A program made the position numbers and the translations under genes. From NCBI GenBank assembly GCA_045530865.1, contig JAZSCX010000069.1, positions 1 through 56,129 on the forward strand: a DNA stretch of 56,129 nt. Direction: 5' to 3'. Positions within the stretch are counted from its first letter, which is position 1. The number at the start of each line of letters is the position of its first letter. The notes beneath the pieces were generated by a model. That model had not been told where the DNA came from. It ran no database searches and saw nothing but the letters and a program-made list of their open reading frames with translations. This DNA comes from Avoscillospira sp045530865. Its GTDB lineage: Bacteria > Bacillota > Clostridia > Oscillospirales > Oscillospiraceae. Below are positions 33,726-43,052 of this stretch, in pieces.

Positions 33726-34303
33726 AGACGAAGATTGCCGTTCTGGTTTCCGGCGGCGGTACCAATCTGCAGGCACTGCTGGACGCACAGGCCGCCGGAA
33801 AGATTCCCCATGGCGAGATCACACTGGTGGTCTCCAACAAAGAGGGCGCCTATGCCCTGACTCGGGCGGAAAAGGCCGGTGTGGCTACGTCTGTGATCAC
33901 CGGAAAGGACTTTGAGACCCGCCTGTCCTCTGTGCTGCAGTCTGCAGGGATCCAGATGATCGTGCTGGCAGGCTTTATGAAGATTTTGTCCGGCAATTTC
34001 ACCTCCCAGTGGCCGGAGCGGATTTTGAATATTCATCCCGCCCTGATCCCCAGCTTCTGCGGCGAGGGCTACTACGGCCTCCGTGTCCACGAAGAAGCGC
34101 TGCGCTACGGCGTCAAAGTCACCGGCGCCACGGTGCATTTTGTCAATGAGATCCCCGACGGCGGCAGAATCATTGCCCAGAAGGCAGTGGATGTGCTGGA
34201 AGGGGATACCCCGGAGATCCTGCAGCGCCGTGTCATGGAACAGGCCGAATGGATCCTGCTGCCGCAGGCCACAGAGATTGTAGCAGAGCAGCTGAGCAGA
34301 TAA
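33719..34303 (+). CDS. purN: GAR formyltransferase (PurN)
   Basis: A 194-residue folate-dependent enzyme with ILNIHPALIPSF, GATVHFVNEIPDGG and the catalytic Asn-His-Asp set (N in LNIHP, H in IHP, D in PDGG). GTG 33719 lies in the end of purM with AAAGGTGG upstream. A palindromic repeat follows the stop codon. Confidence 0.95.
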   Translation: MVKTKIAVLVSGGGTNLQALLDAQAAGKIPHGEITLVVSNKEGAYALTRAEKAGVATSVITGKDFETRLSSVLQSAGIQMIVLAGFMKILSGNFTSQWPERILNIHPALIPSFCGEGYYGLRVHEEALRYGVKVTGATVHFVNEIPDGGRIIAQKAVDVLEGDTPEILQRRVMEQAEWILLPQATEIVAEQLSR

Positions 34304-34416
34304 AAAAGCCTCCCCTTGAGGGGAGGTGGCACGCGGAGCGTGACGGAGAGGTGAAAAAAGCGTGCCTGCACACACCTCTCAGTCAGCCTTGAGGCTGACA
34401 GCTCCCCTCAAGGGGA
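34304..34416. repeat. CCTCCCCTTGAGGGG-type long intergenic repeat
   Basis: About 113 bases between purN and purD. The left end CCTCCCCTTGAGGGGAGG is a palindrome, and the right end has GTCAGCCTTGAGGCTGAC and CTCCCCTCAAGGGGA. Inside, GTGGCACGCGGAGCGTGAC and CACACCTCTC can pair with the left part. It has no coding capacity and looks like a MITE-like or REP-type element. It sits within the pur transcript. Confidence 0.75.
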
Positions 34417-34445
34417 CCCTACTATACTTTCGAGGAGGTCATCCT

Positions 34446-35720
34446 TTGAAACTTATGGTCATTGGCGGCGGCGGCCGCGAGCATGCCATTATCCAGAAAC
34501 TGAAAGAAAATCCGAAGGTGGAAGTCATCTACGCCCTGCCCGGCAACGGCGGTATGGCGGATGACGCCGTCTGTGTCAACATCGGCGCCAAGGATATCCC
34601 GGCGCAGGTGGAATTTGCCAAGGCAAACCAGATCGATTTTGCCGTGGTCGCTCCCGACGATCCTCTGGTGCTGGGCGCTGTGGATGCCCTGAACGCCATC
34701 GGCATTCCCTGCTTTGGCCCCAACAAGGCCGCTGCTATCATCGAGGGCAGCAAGGCCTTCTCCAAAAACCTGATGAAGAAATACGGAATCCCCACGGCTG
34801 CCTATGAGATATTCACCGAGCTGGACAAGGCGCTGGCCTATCTGGAGACTGCCCCCATTCCCACCGTGGTCAAGGCCGATGGTCTGGCCCTGGGCAAGGG
34901 CGTCATCATTGCCCAGACCCGGGAAGAGGCAAAAGAAGCCGTTACCGATATGATGGCAGGCGGTAAGTTCGGTGCCAGCGGCACCACCGTGGTCATCGAA
35001 GAGTTCCTCACCGGCCCCGAAGTGTCCGTCCTGTCCTTTACCGACGGCAAGACGCTGGTGCCCATGGTGTCCTCCATGGATCACAAACGGGCCCACGACA
35101 ATGACGAGGGCCTGAACACCGGCGGCATGGGCACCGTTGCCCCCAACCCCTACTACACCAAGGCCATTGCCGACCGCTGCATGGAAGAGATCTTTCTGCC
35201 CACCATTCAGGCCATGCAGGCTGAGGGCCGTCCCTTTGCCGGCTGCCTGTATTTCGGTCTGATGCTGACGCCCTCCGGCCCCAAGGTCACCGAGTACAAC
35301 TGCCGGTTCGGCGATCCGGAGACGCAGGTGGTGCTGCCCCTGCTGGACACCGATCTGCTGACGGTCATGCAGGCCGTTGCCGCCGGTACGCTGGATCAGG
35401 TGGAGGTCAAGTTCAAGAATCAGCACGCCTGCTGCGTGGTTCTGGCCTCCAGGGGCTATCCCGAAGCCTACGAAAAGGGCTTTGAAATGACCCTGCCTGC
35501 AACCAGAGCCGACGAGGCCATCTATGTGGCCGGCGCCGCCATCAAGGACGGCAAACTGGTCACCAACGGCGGCCGTGTGCTGGGCGCCGTGGCCATTGCA
35601 GAGGATCTGCAGACCGCCATTACCAAGGCCTATGATCTGGCCGACCGCATCCACTTCGACAATGCCTACTGCCGCCGTGACATCGGTCAGCGCGCACTGG
35701 CAGCCGGAAAGGAGAACTAA
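34446..35720 (+). CDS. purD: GAR synthetase (PurD)
   Basis: A 424-residue ATP-grasp ligase that makes GAR from phosphoribosylamine, glycine and ATP. Motifs: VIGGGGREHAI near the start, VVKADGLALGKGVIIA, GPEVSVLSFTDG, SMDHKRAHDNDEGLNTGGMGTVAPNP and YNCRFGDPETQ. TTG 34446 is six bases after GGAGGT; longer in-frame options run into the repeat. It ends two bases before purL. Confidence 0.96.
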   Translation: MKLMVIGGGGREHAIIQKLKENPKVEVIYALPGNGGMADDAVCVNIGAKDIPAQVEFAKANQIDFAVVAPDDPLVLGAVDALNAIGIPCFGPNKAAAIIEGSKAFSKNLMKKYGIPTAAYEIFTELDKALAYLETAPIPTVVKADGLALGKGVIIAQTREEAKEAVTDMMAGGKFGASGTTVVIEEFLTGPEVSVLSFTDGKTLVPMVSSMDHKRAHDNDEGLNTGGMGTVAPNPYYTKAIADRCMEEIFLPTIQAMQAEGRPFAGCLYFGLMLTPSGPKVTEYNCRFGDPETQVVLPLLDTDLLTVMQAVAAGTLDQVEVKFKNQHACCVVLASRGYPEAYEKGFEMTLPATRADEAIYVAGAAIKDGKLVTNGGRVLGAVAIAEDLQTAITKAYDLADRIHFDNAYCRRDIGQRALAAGKEN

Positions 35721-35722
35721 CC

Positions 35723-38700
35723 ATGGTATATCGTATTTTTGTGGAGAAGCGCCCCGGCCTGTCTCCCGAAGCCAATAATCTTTTGAATGATCTGCGGAGC
35801 TTTCTGGGTATTCAGGCGCTGGAAGGCGTTCGTATTCTGAACCGCTACGATGTGGAAAACATCGATCCGGAAGTCTATGCCGCTGCCAAGGGCACGGTAT
35901 TCTCCGAGCCGCAGGTGGACGTGGTCTTTGACGAGACCTTCCCCGAGCCCCGGAACATCCATGCCACTCTGGCTGTGGAAGCCCTGCCCGGCCAGTTTGA
36001 CCAGCGCTCCGATTCCTGCGCCCAGTGCATCCAGCTGATGGCCGGTGTAGAGCGTCCTCTGGTGAACCACGCCAAGGTCTACCTGCTGGAAGGCAACCTG
36101 TCCGCCGAAGATCTGGAAAAGATTCGCGGTTATCTGATCAACCCCGTGGAAAGCCGGGAGGCTTCCATGGAAAAGCCCGAGACCCTCGCCCGGGAGCACG
36201 CCGTGCCCCCCATGGTGCGCACCCTGAACGGTTTTACCGCACTGGATGAGGCCGGTCTGAGCGCCCTGCTGGAAGAACTGGGTCTGGCCATGGATCTGGA
36301 CGATCTGAAGTTCCTGCAGGCATACTTCCGCGATGACGAAAAGCGGGATCCCACCATCACCGAGGTTCGCCTGGTCGATACCTACTGGTCTGACCACTGC
36401 CGTCACACCACCTTCTCCACCCATCTGAAGGGCATCGAAATTGCCGATCCCGCCGTCAGGGAAGCCTATGAGCAGTATCTGGCTGCCCGTGTGGAGGTCT
36501 ACGGCGAGGGAAAGGCCGCCAAGCGCCCCCAGACCCTGATGGATATTGCCACCATCGGTACCAAAGTCCTGAAAAAGCGCGGCGTTCTGCCCGAGCTGGA
36601 CGAATCCGAAGAGATCAACGCCTGCTCCATCCACGTTCCCGCCGTGGTCGATGGCGAGGAGCAGGACTGGCTGCTGATGTTCAAAAATGAGACCCACAAC
36701 CATCCCACGGAGATCGAGCCCTTCGGCGGCGCTGCCACTTGTATCGGCGGCTGTATCCGCGATCCTCTGTCCGGCCGTGTTTATGTCCATCAGGCCATGC
36801 GCGTCACCGGCGGCGGGGACCCCCCTGTGTCCTTTGCCGGTACCACTCCCGGCCAGCTGCCCCCGAAGAAACTGGCAACCACCGCAGCCGCCGGTTACTC
36901 CTCCTACGGCAACCAGATCGGTCTGGCTACCGGTCACGTGGCAGAGGTCTACCACGATGGCTACATTGCCAAGCGTCTGGAATGTGGCGCCGTTGTGGGC
37001 GCTGCACCCGCCGACCATGTCCGCCGTGAAGTGCCCGCACCCGGCGATGTGGTGATTCTGCTGGGCGGCCGTACCGGGCGTGACGGCATCGGCGGCGCCA
37101 CCGGCTCCTCCAAGAGCCACAACATGAAATCCCTGACCACCATGGCTTCCGAAGTCCAGAAGGGCAATGCCCCCGAGGAGCGGAAGATCCAGCGCCTGTT
37201 CCGCAACGGCGAGGTCACCCGTCTGATCAAGCGCTGCAACGACTTCGGCGCAGGCGGTGTTTCCGTTGCCATCGGCGAGCTGGCCGACGGTCTGCAGATC
37301 GATCTGGATGCTGTCCGCAAGAAGTACGACGGTCTGGACGGCACCGAGCTGGCCATCTCCGAGTCTCAGGAGCGTATGGCCGTGGTCGTGGAAGCCAAGG
37401 ATGTGGACGCCTTTATCGCTGCGGCGGAAAAGGAAAATCTGGAAGCCTACACTGTGGCTGTGGTCACCGAAAGCCCCCGCATGGTCATGAAGTGGCGCGG
37501 CGAGACCATTGCCGACCTGAGCCGTGAATTCCTGAACACCAACGGCGCCGTCAAGACCGCCGGTGTTGCCGTGGCAGATGCCAACCGCCCCGTGGGCTTC
37601 ATACAGAGCGGCAGCCTGAAGGAAATCGCCTCCGATCTGAAGTTTGCTTCCCGCCGCGGTCTGGTGGAGCGGTTTGACGGCTCCATCGGCGCAGGCTCCG
37701 TGCTGATGCCCTTCGGCGGCAAGACCCAGCGTACCCCCGCGCAGGCCATGGCAGCCCTGTTCCCCGTGGAACCCGATCAGACCACCGATCAGGCCAGCAT
37801 CATGGCATGGGGCTTTGATCCCGACTGGATGTCCGACGATCCCTTCACCGGTGCAAAGGCCAGCATTCTGACCTCCATGGCTAAGATCGTGGCTGCCGGT
37901 GCAGACTATAAGAAAGCCTATCTGACTCTGCAGGAGTTCTTTGAGAAGCTCCGTCAGGAGCCTCAGCGCTGGGGCAAGCCCTTTATGGCGCTGCTGGGCG
38001 CGCTGGATGTGCAGCTGGGTCTGGAAGCCGCTGCCATCGGCGGCAAGGACTCCATGTCCGGCTCCTTCCTCGATAAGGATGTGCCTCCCACGCTGATTTC
38101 CTTCGCCATTGCCCCCGCCAAGGCCGGTGAAGTGCTCTCCACCGAGTTCAAGGCAGCAGGCCATCCCGTCTATCTGTTCGGCACTGCCGATCTCAGCGAC
38201 TATGACGGTCACAAGGACGCATGGGAGACCTTCCACGATCTGGCACTGGCCGGCAAGGTCAAGGCCGCATGGGCCATCGAGGCAGGCGGCGTGGCAGAGG
38301 CTGTCATGAAGATGTCCTTCGGCAACGGCGTTGGCTTCTCCTATGAAAACAACGGCGCTCCCTGGTACAGTGCGGCCCCCGGCATGATCGTGGCAGAGCT
38401 GACCGAGGATGTGGACTGCGCCGTGAAGGTCGGTGTCACCACCGATGACGGCAATGTGACCGTCTGCGGCGAGACCGTTTCTGTTGCGGAACTGCTGCAG
38501 GCCAATGACAGCGTGCTGGAGAAGGTCTATCCCACCAAGGCACCTGCCGAAAGCAAGCTGGAGACCTTTGCCTACACCGCAGGCTGCACTGCGGCACCTG
38601 CTGTGAAGTGCGCCAAGCCCAAGGTGCTGATCCCCGTGTTCCCCGGCACCAACTGTGAATTTGATTCCGCCCGCGCTGTGATCGCAGCAGGCGGCGAGGC

Positions 38701-39412
38701 TGAAATTCTGGTCATCCGCAATCTGACTGCCGATCAGGTAGCCGAAAGCGCTGACCGCTTTGCCAAGGCCATTGCCACCAGCCAGATGATCTTCATCCCC
38801 GGCGGCTTCTCCGGCGGCGACGAGCCAGACGGCTCCGGCAAGTTCATCACCTCCTTCTTCCGCTCTCCCGCAGTCCGGGAAGAAGTTACCCGCCTGCTGG
38901 AGCAGAGAGACGGCCTCATGGCCGGTATCTGCAACGGCTTCCAGGCGCTGATCAAGCTGGGTCTGGTGCCCTTCGGCAAGATCATCGATGCCGATGACAC
39001 CTGCCCCACCCTGACCTACAACACCATCGGCCGCCACCAGTCCTCCATCGTGCGGACCCGTGTCTGCACCAACAAGTCTCCGTGGCTGGCAGAAGCTGAG
39101 GTCGGTCAGATCTTCTCCGTGCCTATTTCCCACGGCGAAGGCCGCTTCATCGCCCCCGAACATGTGATCCGCCAGCTGGCAGAAAACGGCCAGATCGCCA
39201 CCCAGTATGTGAATCTGGACGGTCAGCCCACCATGGATACGGCCTTCAACCCCAACGGCTCCCTGTACGCCATCGAGGGCATTACCTCTCCCGATGGCCG
39301 CGTCATCGGCAAAATGGGTCACTCCGAGCGTATCGGCAAGGATCTGTACAAGAATGTCCCCGGCAACTTTGAACTGGGTATGTTCCGCAGCGCCGTCAAG
39401 TATTTTAAGTAA
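35723..39412 (+). CDS. purL: FGAM synthase, large fused form (PurL with PurQ-type glutaminase)
   Basis: A 1229-residue single-chain enzyme that converts FGAR and glutamine to FGAM. The N-terminal PurS-like part (1-130) precedes the two synthase half-domains (SDHCRHTTF; FKNETHNHPTEIEPFGGAATCIGGC; GGKDSMSGSF). The class I glutaminase at the C-terminus (about 970-1229) has the nucleophile Cys in MAGICNGFQAL and the catalytic His in SHGEGRF. Length is close to the large PurL type, so no separate purS or purQ is needed. Last gene before the guaB promoter. Confidence 0.96.
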   Translation: MVYRIFVEKRPGLSPEANNLLNDLRSFLGIQALEGVRILNRYDVENIDPEVYAAAKGTVFSEPQVDVVFDETFPEPRNIHATLAVEALPGQFDQRSDSCAQCIQLMAGVERPLVNHAKVYLLEGNLSAEDLEKIRGYLINPVESREASMEKPETLAREHAVPPMVRTLNGFTALDEAGLSALLEELGLAMDLDDLKFLQAYFRDDEKRDPTITEVRLVDTYWSDHCRHTTFSTHLKGIEIADPAVREAYEQYLAARVEVYGEGKAAKRPQTLMDIATIGTKVLKKRGVLPELDESEEINACSIHVPAVVDGEEQDWLLMFKNETHNHPTEIEPFGGAATCIGGCIRDPLSGRVYVHQAMRVTGGGDPPVSFAGTTPGQLPPKKLATTAAAGYSSYGNQIGLATGHVAEVYHDGYIAKRLECGAVVGAAPADHVRREVPAPGDVVILLGGRTGRDGIGGATGSSKSHNMKSLTTMASEVQKGNAPEERKIQRLFRNGEVTRLIKRCNDFGAGGVSVAIGELADGLQIDLDAVRKKYDGLDGTELAISESQERMAVVVEAKDVDAFIAAAEKENLEAYTVAVVTESPRMVMKWRGETIADLSREFLNTNGAVKTAGVAVADANRPVGFIQSGSLKEIASDLKFASRRGLVERFDGSIGAGSVLMPFGGKTQRTPAQAMAALFPVEPDQTTDQASIMAWGFDPDWMSDDPFTGAKASILTSMAKIVAAGADYKKAYLTLQEFFEKLRQEPQRWGKPFMALLGALDVQLGLEAAAIGGKDSMSGSFLDKDVPPTLISFAIAPAKAGEVLSTEFKAAGHPVYLFGTADLSDYDGHKDAWETFHDLALAGKVKAAWAIEAGGVAEAVMKMSFGNGVGFSYENNGAPWYSAAPGMIVAELTEDVDCAVKVGVTTDDGNVTVCGETVSVAELLQANDSVLEKVYPTKAPAESKLETFAYTAGCTAAPAVKCAKPKVLIPVFPGTNCEFDSARAVIAAGGEAEILVIRNLTADQVAESADRFAKAIATSQMIFIPGGFSGGDEPDGSGKFITSFFRSPAVREEVTRLLEQRDGLMAGICNGFQALIKLGLVPFGKIIDADDTCPTLTYNTIGRHQSSIVRTRVCTNKSPWLAEAEVGQIFSVPISHGEGRFIAPEHVIRQLAENGQIATQYVNLDGQPTMDTAFNPNGSLYAIEGITSPDGRVIGKMGHSERIGKDLYKNVPGNFELGMFRSAVKYFK

Positions 39413-39441
39413 TTGACAATTGTCCGCTGACAATGTAGAAT
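39413..39441 (+). promoter_or_regulatory. Promoter of guaB with overlapping palindrome
   Basis: TTGACA, 17-base spacer, TAGAAT. A perfect GACAATTGTC palindrome (39415-39424) overlaps the -35 and could be an operator. GuaB can thus be made independently of the pur genes. Confidence 0.7.
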
Positions 39442-39490
39442 CATGGATTAAGGAAATACATTTGTCTATTCGATATAGGAGGAATTTATT

Positions 39491-40993
39491 ATGGCCCATT
39501 ATTACTCCGAGCCTTCTCATACCTTCAGTGAATACCTGCTGGTGCCTGGCTACACCTCTGCGGAGTGCATCCCCGCCAATGTGAGCCTGCGGACGCCTCT
39601 GGTCAAGTTCAAAAAGGGTGAGCAGAGCTCCATTATGCTGAATATTCCGCTGGTTTCTGCCATCATGCAGTCCGTTTCCGATGATAAGCTGGCAGTTGCG
39701 CTGGCAAAGGAAGGCGGTATGTCCTTTATTTACGGCTCCCAGTCCATCGAATCCGAGGCTGCGATGGTGGCCCGTGTCAAGTCCCATAAGGCAGGCTTCG
39801 TCGTTTCCGCAGCCAACCTGAAGCCCGATATGACTCTGAACGATGTGCTGGCACTGAAGAAGTCCAAGGGCTTCTCCACCATGCCTGTCACAGAGGACGG
39901 CACTGCCACCGGCAAGCTGCTGGGCATCGTCACCAGCCGTGATTACCGCGTCAGCCGCATGACCGGCGACGAAATGGTGCGCGACTTCATGACCCCCCGG
40001 GAAAAGCTGATCGTGGGCGGCGACGAGACCACCCTGAAGCAGGCCAATGATATCATCTGGGACAACAAGCTCAACGCTCTGCCCATCGTGGATAACAATG
40101 ACTGCCTGAAATACTTCGTGTTCCGCAAGGACTATGATAACCACAAGGAAAACCCGCTGGAGCTGCTGGACAGCCAGAAGCGCTACATGGTCGGCGCCGG
40201 TATCAACACCCGCGACTACCGTGAGCGTGTTCCCGCACTGGTGGAAGCCGGTGCAGACGTTCTGTGCATCGATTCTTCCGAGGGCTATTCCTGCTGGCAG
40301 GAGCAGACCATTGCATGGATCCGCGAGACCTACGGCGACAGCGTCAAGGTCGGCGCCGGCAACGTGGTCGACAAGGACGGCTTCCTGTGTCTGGCAAAGG
40401 CCGGCGCGGACTTCATTAAGATCGGCATCGGCGGCGGCTCCATCTGCATCACCCGTGAGCAGAAGGGCATCGGCCGCGGTCAGGCCACCGCAGTGATCGA
40501 AGTGGCACAGGCCCGTGACGAATATTTTGAAGAAACCGGCATCTATATCCCCCTGTGCTCCGATGGCGGCATCGTCCATGACTACCATATGACACTGGCC
40601 CAGGCCATGGGCTCCGATTTCATCATGCTGGGCCGCTACTTTGCCCGTTTTGATGAGTCTCCCACTCAGAAGCTGATGGTCAACGGCACCTATGTGAAGG
40701 AATACTGGGGCGAAGGCTCCAATCGTGCCCGTAACTGGCAGCGCTACGATCTGGGAGGCAAGACCGGTCTGGGCTTCGAAGAGGGTGTTGACTCCTACGT
40801 CACCTACGCAGGTCCTCTCCATGACAACGTGGAGAAGTCCCTGTACAAGGTCAAATCCACCATGTGCAACTGCGGCGTGATCAACATTCCCGACCTGCAG
40901 AGAGATGCCAAGATCACGCTGGTCTCCGCAACTTCCATTGTGGAAGGCGGCTACCATGATGTGACCCTGCGCTCCACCACCGGTAGCAAGTAA
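39491..40993 (+). CDS. guaB: IMP dehydrogenase (GuaB)
   Basis: A 500-residue enzyme that oxidises IMP to XMP with NAD+. The barrel start (IPLVSAIMQSVSDDKLAVALAKEGG), two CBS domains (about 115-220), the catalytic Cys loop GIGGGSICITREQKGIGRGQ (about 312-331) and the flap-region ARNWQRYD are present. The loop sequence and CBS spacing are of the less common GuaB type. Ribosome site AGGAGG. Followed by a strong bidirectional terminator. Confidence 0.95.
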   Translation: MAHYYSEPSHTFSEYLLVPGYTSAECIPANVSLRTPLVKFKKGEQSSIMLNIPLVSAIMQSVSDDKLAVALAKEGGMSFIYGSQSIESEAAMVARVKSHKAGFVVSAANLKPDMTLNDVLALKKSKGFSTMPVTEDGTATGKLLGIVTSRDYRVSRMTGDEMVRDFMTPREKLIVGGDETTLKQANDIIWDNKLNALPIVDNNDCLKYFVFRKDYDNHKENPLELLDSQKRYMVGAGINTRDYRERVPALVEAGADVLCIDSSEGYSCWQEQTIAWIRETYGDSVKVGAGNVVDKDGFLCLAKAGADFIKIGIGGGSICITREQKGIGRGQATAVIEVAQARDEYFEETGIYIPLCSDGGIVHDYHMTLAQAMGSDFIMLGRYFARFDESPTQKLMVNGTYVKEYWGEGSNRARNWQRYDLGGKTGLGFEEGVDSYVTYAGPLHDNVEKSLYKVKSTMCNCGVINIPDLQRDAKITLVSATSIVEGGYHDVTLRSTTGSK

Positions 40994-41000
40994 ATGACAC

Positions 41001-41036
41001 AAAAATCCCTTGTGCAGCAGTGCACAAGGGATTTTT
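41001..41036. terminator. Bidirectional terminator between guaB and pyrI
   Basis: A 16-bp perfect stem (AAAAATCCCTTGTGCA and its complement) around GCAG. Five A at one end and six T at the other serve both convergent operons. Confidence 0.92.
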
Positions 41037-41044
41037 TGCAATTA

Positions 41045-41470
41045 TTACTTTCTTTCTGCCTTGGTTTCGCAGTAGCGGCAGCGGTAAACGGCGTTTTCCC
41101 GGTCGGTCAGCAGGAACACCTGCGGCAGCTCCTGCTCGGTGGTGGAGATGCAGCGGGGGTTCTTGCATTTCACCACGTTGACCAGCTTCTCAGGCAGCTG
41201 AATGGCCTTTTTCTCCACCAGCTGTTCGTCGCGGATGATGTTGACGGTGGCGTTCGGGTCCACATAGGCGATGACATCCAGATCCAGATCGATGTCGGCG
41301 TCCACCTTGATGATGTCTTTGCGGCCCATCTTCCGGGAGTGAACGTTCATGATCATGGCGACGGAATGATCCTGCAGCTTATCCAGCTTCAGCAGCTTGT
41401 ACAGCAGCATGGCGCGGCCTGCGCCGATATGGTCGATGACAATACCATTGACAATGGAATCAATTTTCAT
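41045..41470 (-). CDS. pyrI: Aspartate carbamoyltransferase regulatory chain (PyrI)
   Basis: A 141-residue chain with the allosteric nucleotide-binding domain (SIVNGIVIDHIGAGRAM) and the zinc domain CKNPRC...CRYC (four Cys). It binds the PyrB trimers and mediates CTP/ATP control. It begins right at the stop of pyrB. Last gene of the pyr operon. Confidence 0.96.
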   Translation of the reverse strand: MKIDSIVNGIVIDHIGAGRAMLLYKLLKLDKLQDHSVAMIMNVHSRKMGRKDIIKVDADIDLDLDVIAYVDPNATVNIIRDEQLVEKKAIQLPEKLVNVVKCKNPRCISTTEQELPQVFLLTDRENAVYRCRYCETKAERK

Positions 41471-42385
41471 TTACTGCACCTCCAGAAGTTTGAGAATCAG
41501 AGCTTCCCGCATGAATTTGCCGTACAGGGCCTGCTTGAAGTAGCAGGCTCTGGGATCATTGTCCACAGCCACGCTGATCTCATTGACGCGGGGCAGGGGA
41601 TGCATGATGATCAGATCCTTCTTGGCGGTCTGCAGCTTTTCGGGAGTCAGGATGTAGCTGTCCTTCAGACGCAGGTAGTCTTCCTCGTTGAAGAAGCGTT
41701 CCTTCTGCACACGGGTCATGTACAGCACATCCAGCTCGGGCATGACGGATTCCAGATCGGTGGTCTGCACATAGGTCTTGCCGCTGGGGTTGATATGCTC
41801 AGTCTTGACATAGCTGGGCAGCTTCAGCTCTTCGGGAGAGATCAGCACGAACTTGATGTTGTCATAGCGGCACATGGCGGCAATGAGAGAGTGGACGGTA
41901 CGGCCGAACTTCAGGTCGCCGCACAGACCGATGGTCAGGTTGTCAAAGCGCTTTTTCTCGCAGTGAATGGTCAGCAGGTCTGCCAGTGTCTGGGTGGGAT
42001 GGAAGTGACCGCCGTCACCGGCATTGATTACGGGAATGGTGGCGTTCATTGCAGCCACCAGCGGCGCGCCTTCCTTGGGATGGCGCATGGCCATGATATC
42101 GGCGTAGCAGGAGATCATCTTGGCGGTATCGGCCACACTTTCACCCTTGGAGGCGGAAGAGGATGCGGCGGAGGCCACGCTCAGGACGTTGCCACCCAGC
42201 TCATACATGGCGGCCTCAAAGCTCAGACGGGTACGAGTGGAGGGCTCAAAGAACAAAGTAGCCAGCTTCTTGCCTTCGCACTTGTGGGCATACTTGGCAG
42301 GGTTTGCCATGATGTCCTCGGCCACGGCAACCAGCTCGTTCAGTTCTTCTACGCTCAGATCCAGAATATCGATGACGCTTCTCAT
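41471..42385 (-). CDS. pyrB: Aspartate carbamoyltransferase catalytic chain (PyrB)
   Basis: A 304-residue enzyme with the carbamoyl-phosphate loop FFEPSTRTRLSFEAAM (about 45-60), SSASKGESVADT, the 240s-loop region MHPLPRVNEI and the C-terminal FKQALYGKFMREALILKLLE. It condenses carbamoyl phosphate and aspartate. Overlaps pyrE by four bases (ATGA). Confidence 0.97.
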   Translation of the reverse strand: MRSVIDILDLSVEELNELVAVAEDIMANPAKYAHKCEGKKLATLFFEPSTRTRLSFEAAMYELGGNVLSVASAASSSASKGESVADTAKMISCYADIMAMRHPKEGAPLVAAMNATIPVINAGDGGHFHPTQTLADLLTIHCEKKRFDNLTIGLCGDLKFGRTVHSLIAAMCRYDNIKFVLISPEELKLPSYVKTEHINPSGKTYVQTTDLESVMPELDVLYMTRVQKERFFNEEDYLRLKDSYILTPEKLQTAKKDLIIMHPLPRVNEISVAVDNDPRACYFKQALYGKFMREALILKLLEVQ

Positions 42386-43032
42386 GCCTGTGCACCTCCG
42401 ATCCAGCTTTCGTCAGAAGGATTGTTGCGGAATTTGATCAGCTTGGCGATGTCCTCGGGCTGGATGTAGCCTTCCTGTGCGGCGACCTCCGCAATGACGT
42501 CAAAGTTGGTCAGGCTGGTGTTTTCTACGTTGGCAGCGGCCAGACGGTCCAGACCCTTCTGCATGCCATAGGTGAAGATGGACACGATGCCCAGCACCTC
42601 AGCGCCGGCTTCCCGCAGGACATTGACCACTTCGATGCAGCTGCCGCCAGTGGAGATCAGGTCTTCCACGACCACGACCTTCTGGCCGGGCTCCAGCTTG
42701 CCTTCGATCTGGTTCTGACGGCCGTGATCCTTGCTGCCGGAGCGGACATAGCCCATGGGAAGGCCCAGAATGTGACCGACGATGGCGGCATGGGCGATGC
42801 CGGCAGTGGAGGTGCCCATCAGTACATCCACATCGGGATATTTTCCCTTGATGATGTCTGCCAGCGCGTTTTCCACGTCGTTGCGGACTTCGGGGGCAGT
42901 GAGGGTCAGACGGTTATCGCAGTAAACGGGACTCTTGATGCCGGAAGCCCAGGTGAACGGCTCCCAGGGACGGAAGAATACTGCCTTGATTTTCAGCAGA
43001 TCCTTTGCGATGACAATGTGGGCGTTTTCCAT
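42382..43032 (-). CDS. pyrE: Orotate phosphoribosyltransferase (PyrE)
   Basis: A 216-residue enzyme with the PRPP motif VVVVEDLISTGGSCIEVV and the LMGTSTAGIAHAAIVG block. It makes OMP from orotate. It lies 20 bases after pyrF with GGAGG upstream. Confidence 0.97.
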   Translation of the reverse strand: MENAHIVIAKDLLKIKAVFFRPWEPFTWASGIKSPVYCDNRLTLTAPEVRNDVENALADIIKGKYPDVDVLMGTSTAGIAHAAIVGHILGLPMGYVRSGSKDHGRQNQIEGKLEPGQKVVVVEDLISTGGSCIEVVNVLREAGAEVLGIVSIFTYGMQKGLDRLAAANVENTSLTNFDVIAEVAAQEGYIQPEDIAKLIKFRNNPSDESWIGGAQA

Positions 43033-43052
43033 GTATCTTATCCTCCTATAGG

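Noticed and set aside
31020..33788. Minus-strand 922-codon frame over purF and purM
   Set aside because: Antisense shadow of conserved purine genes.
35717..41041. Very long minus-strand open frame (about 1770 codons) across purL and guaB
   Set aside because: It is antisense to well-recognised genes, low-complexity (Gly, His, Gln, Leu) and an artefact of the GC-biased codon use of the real genes.
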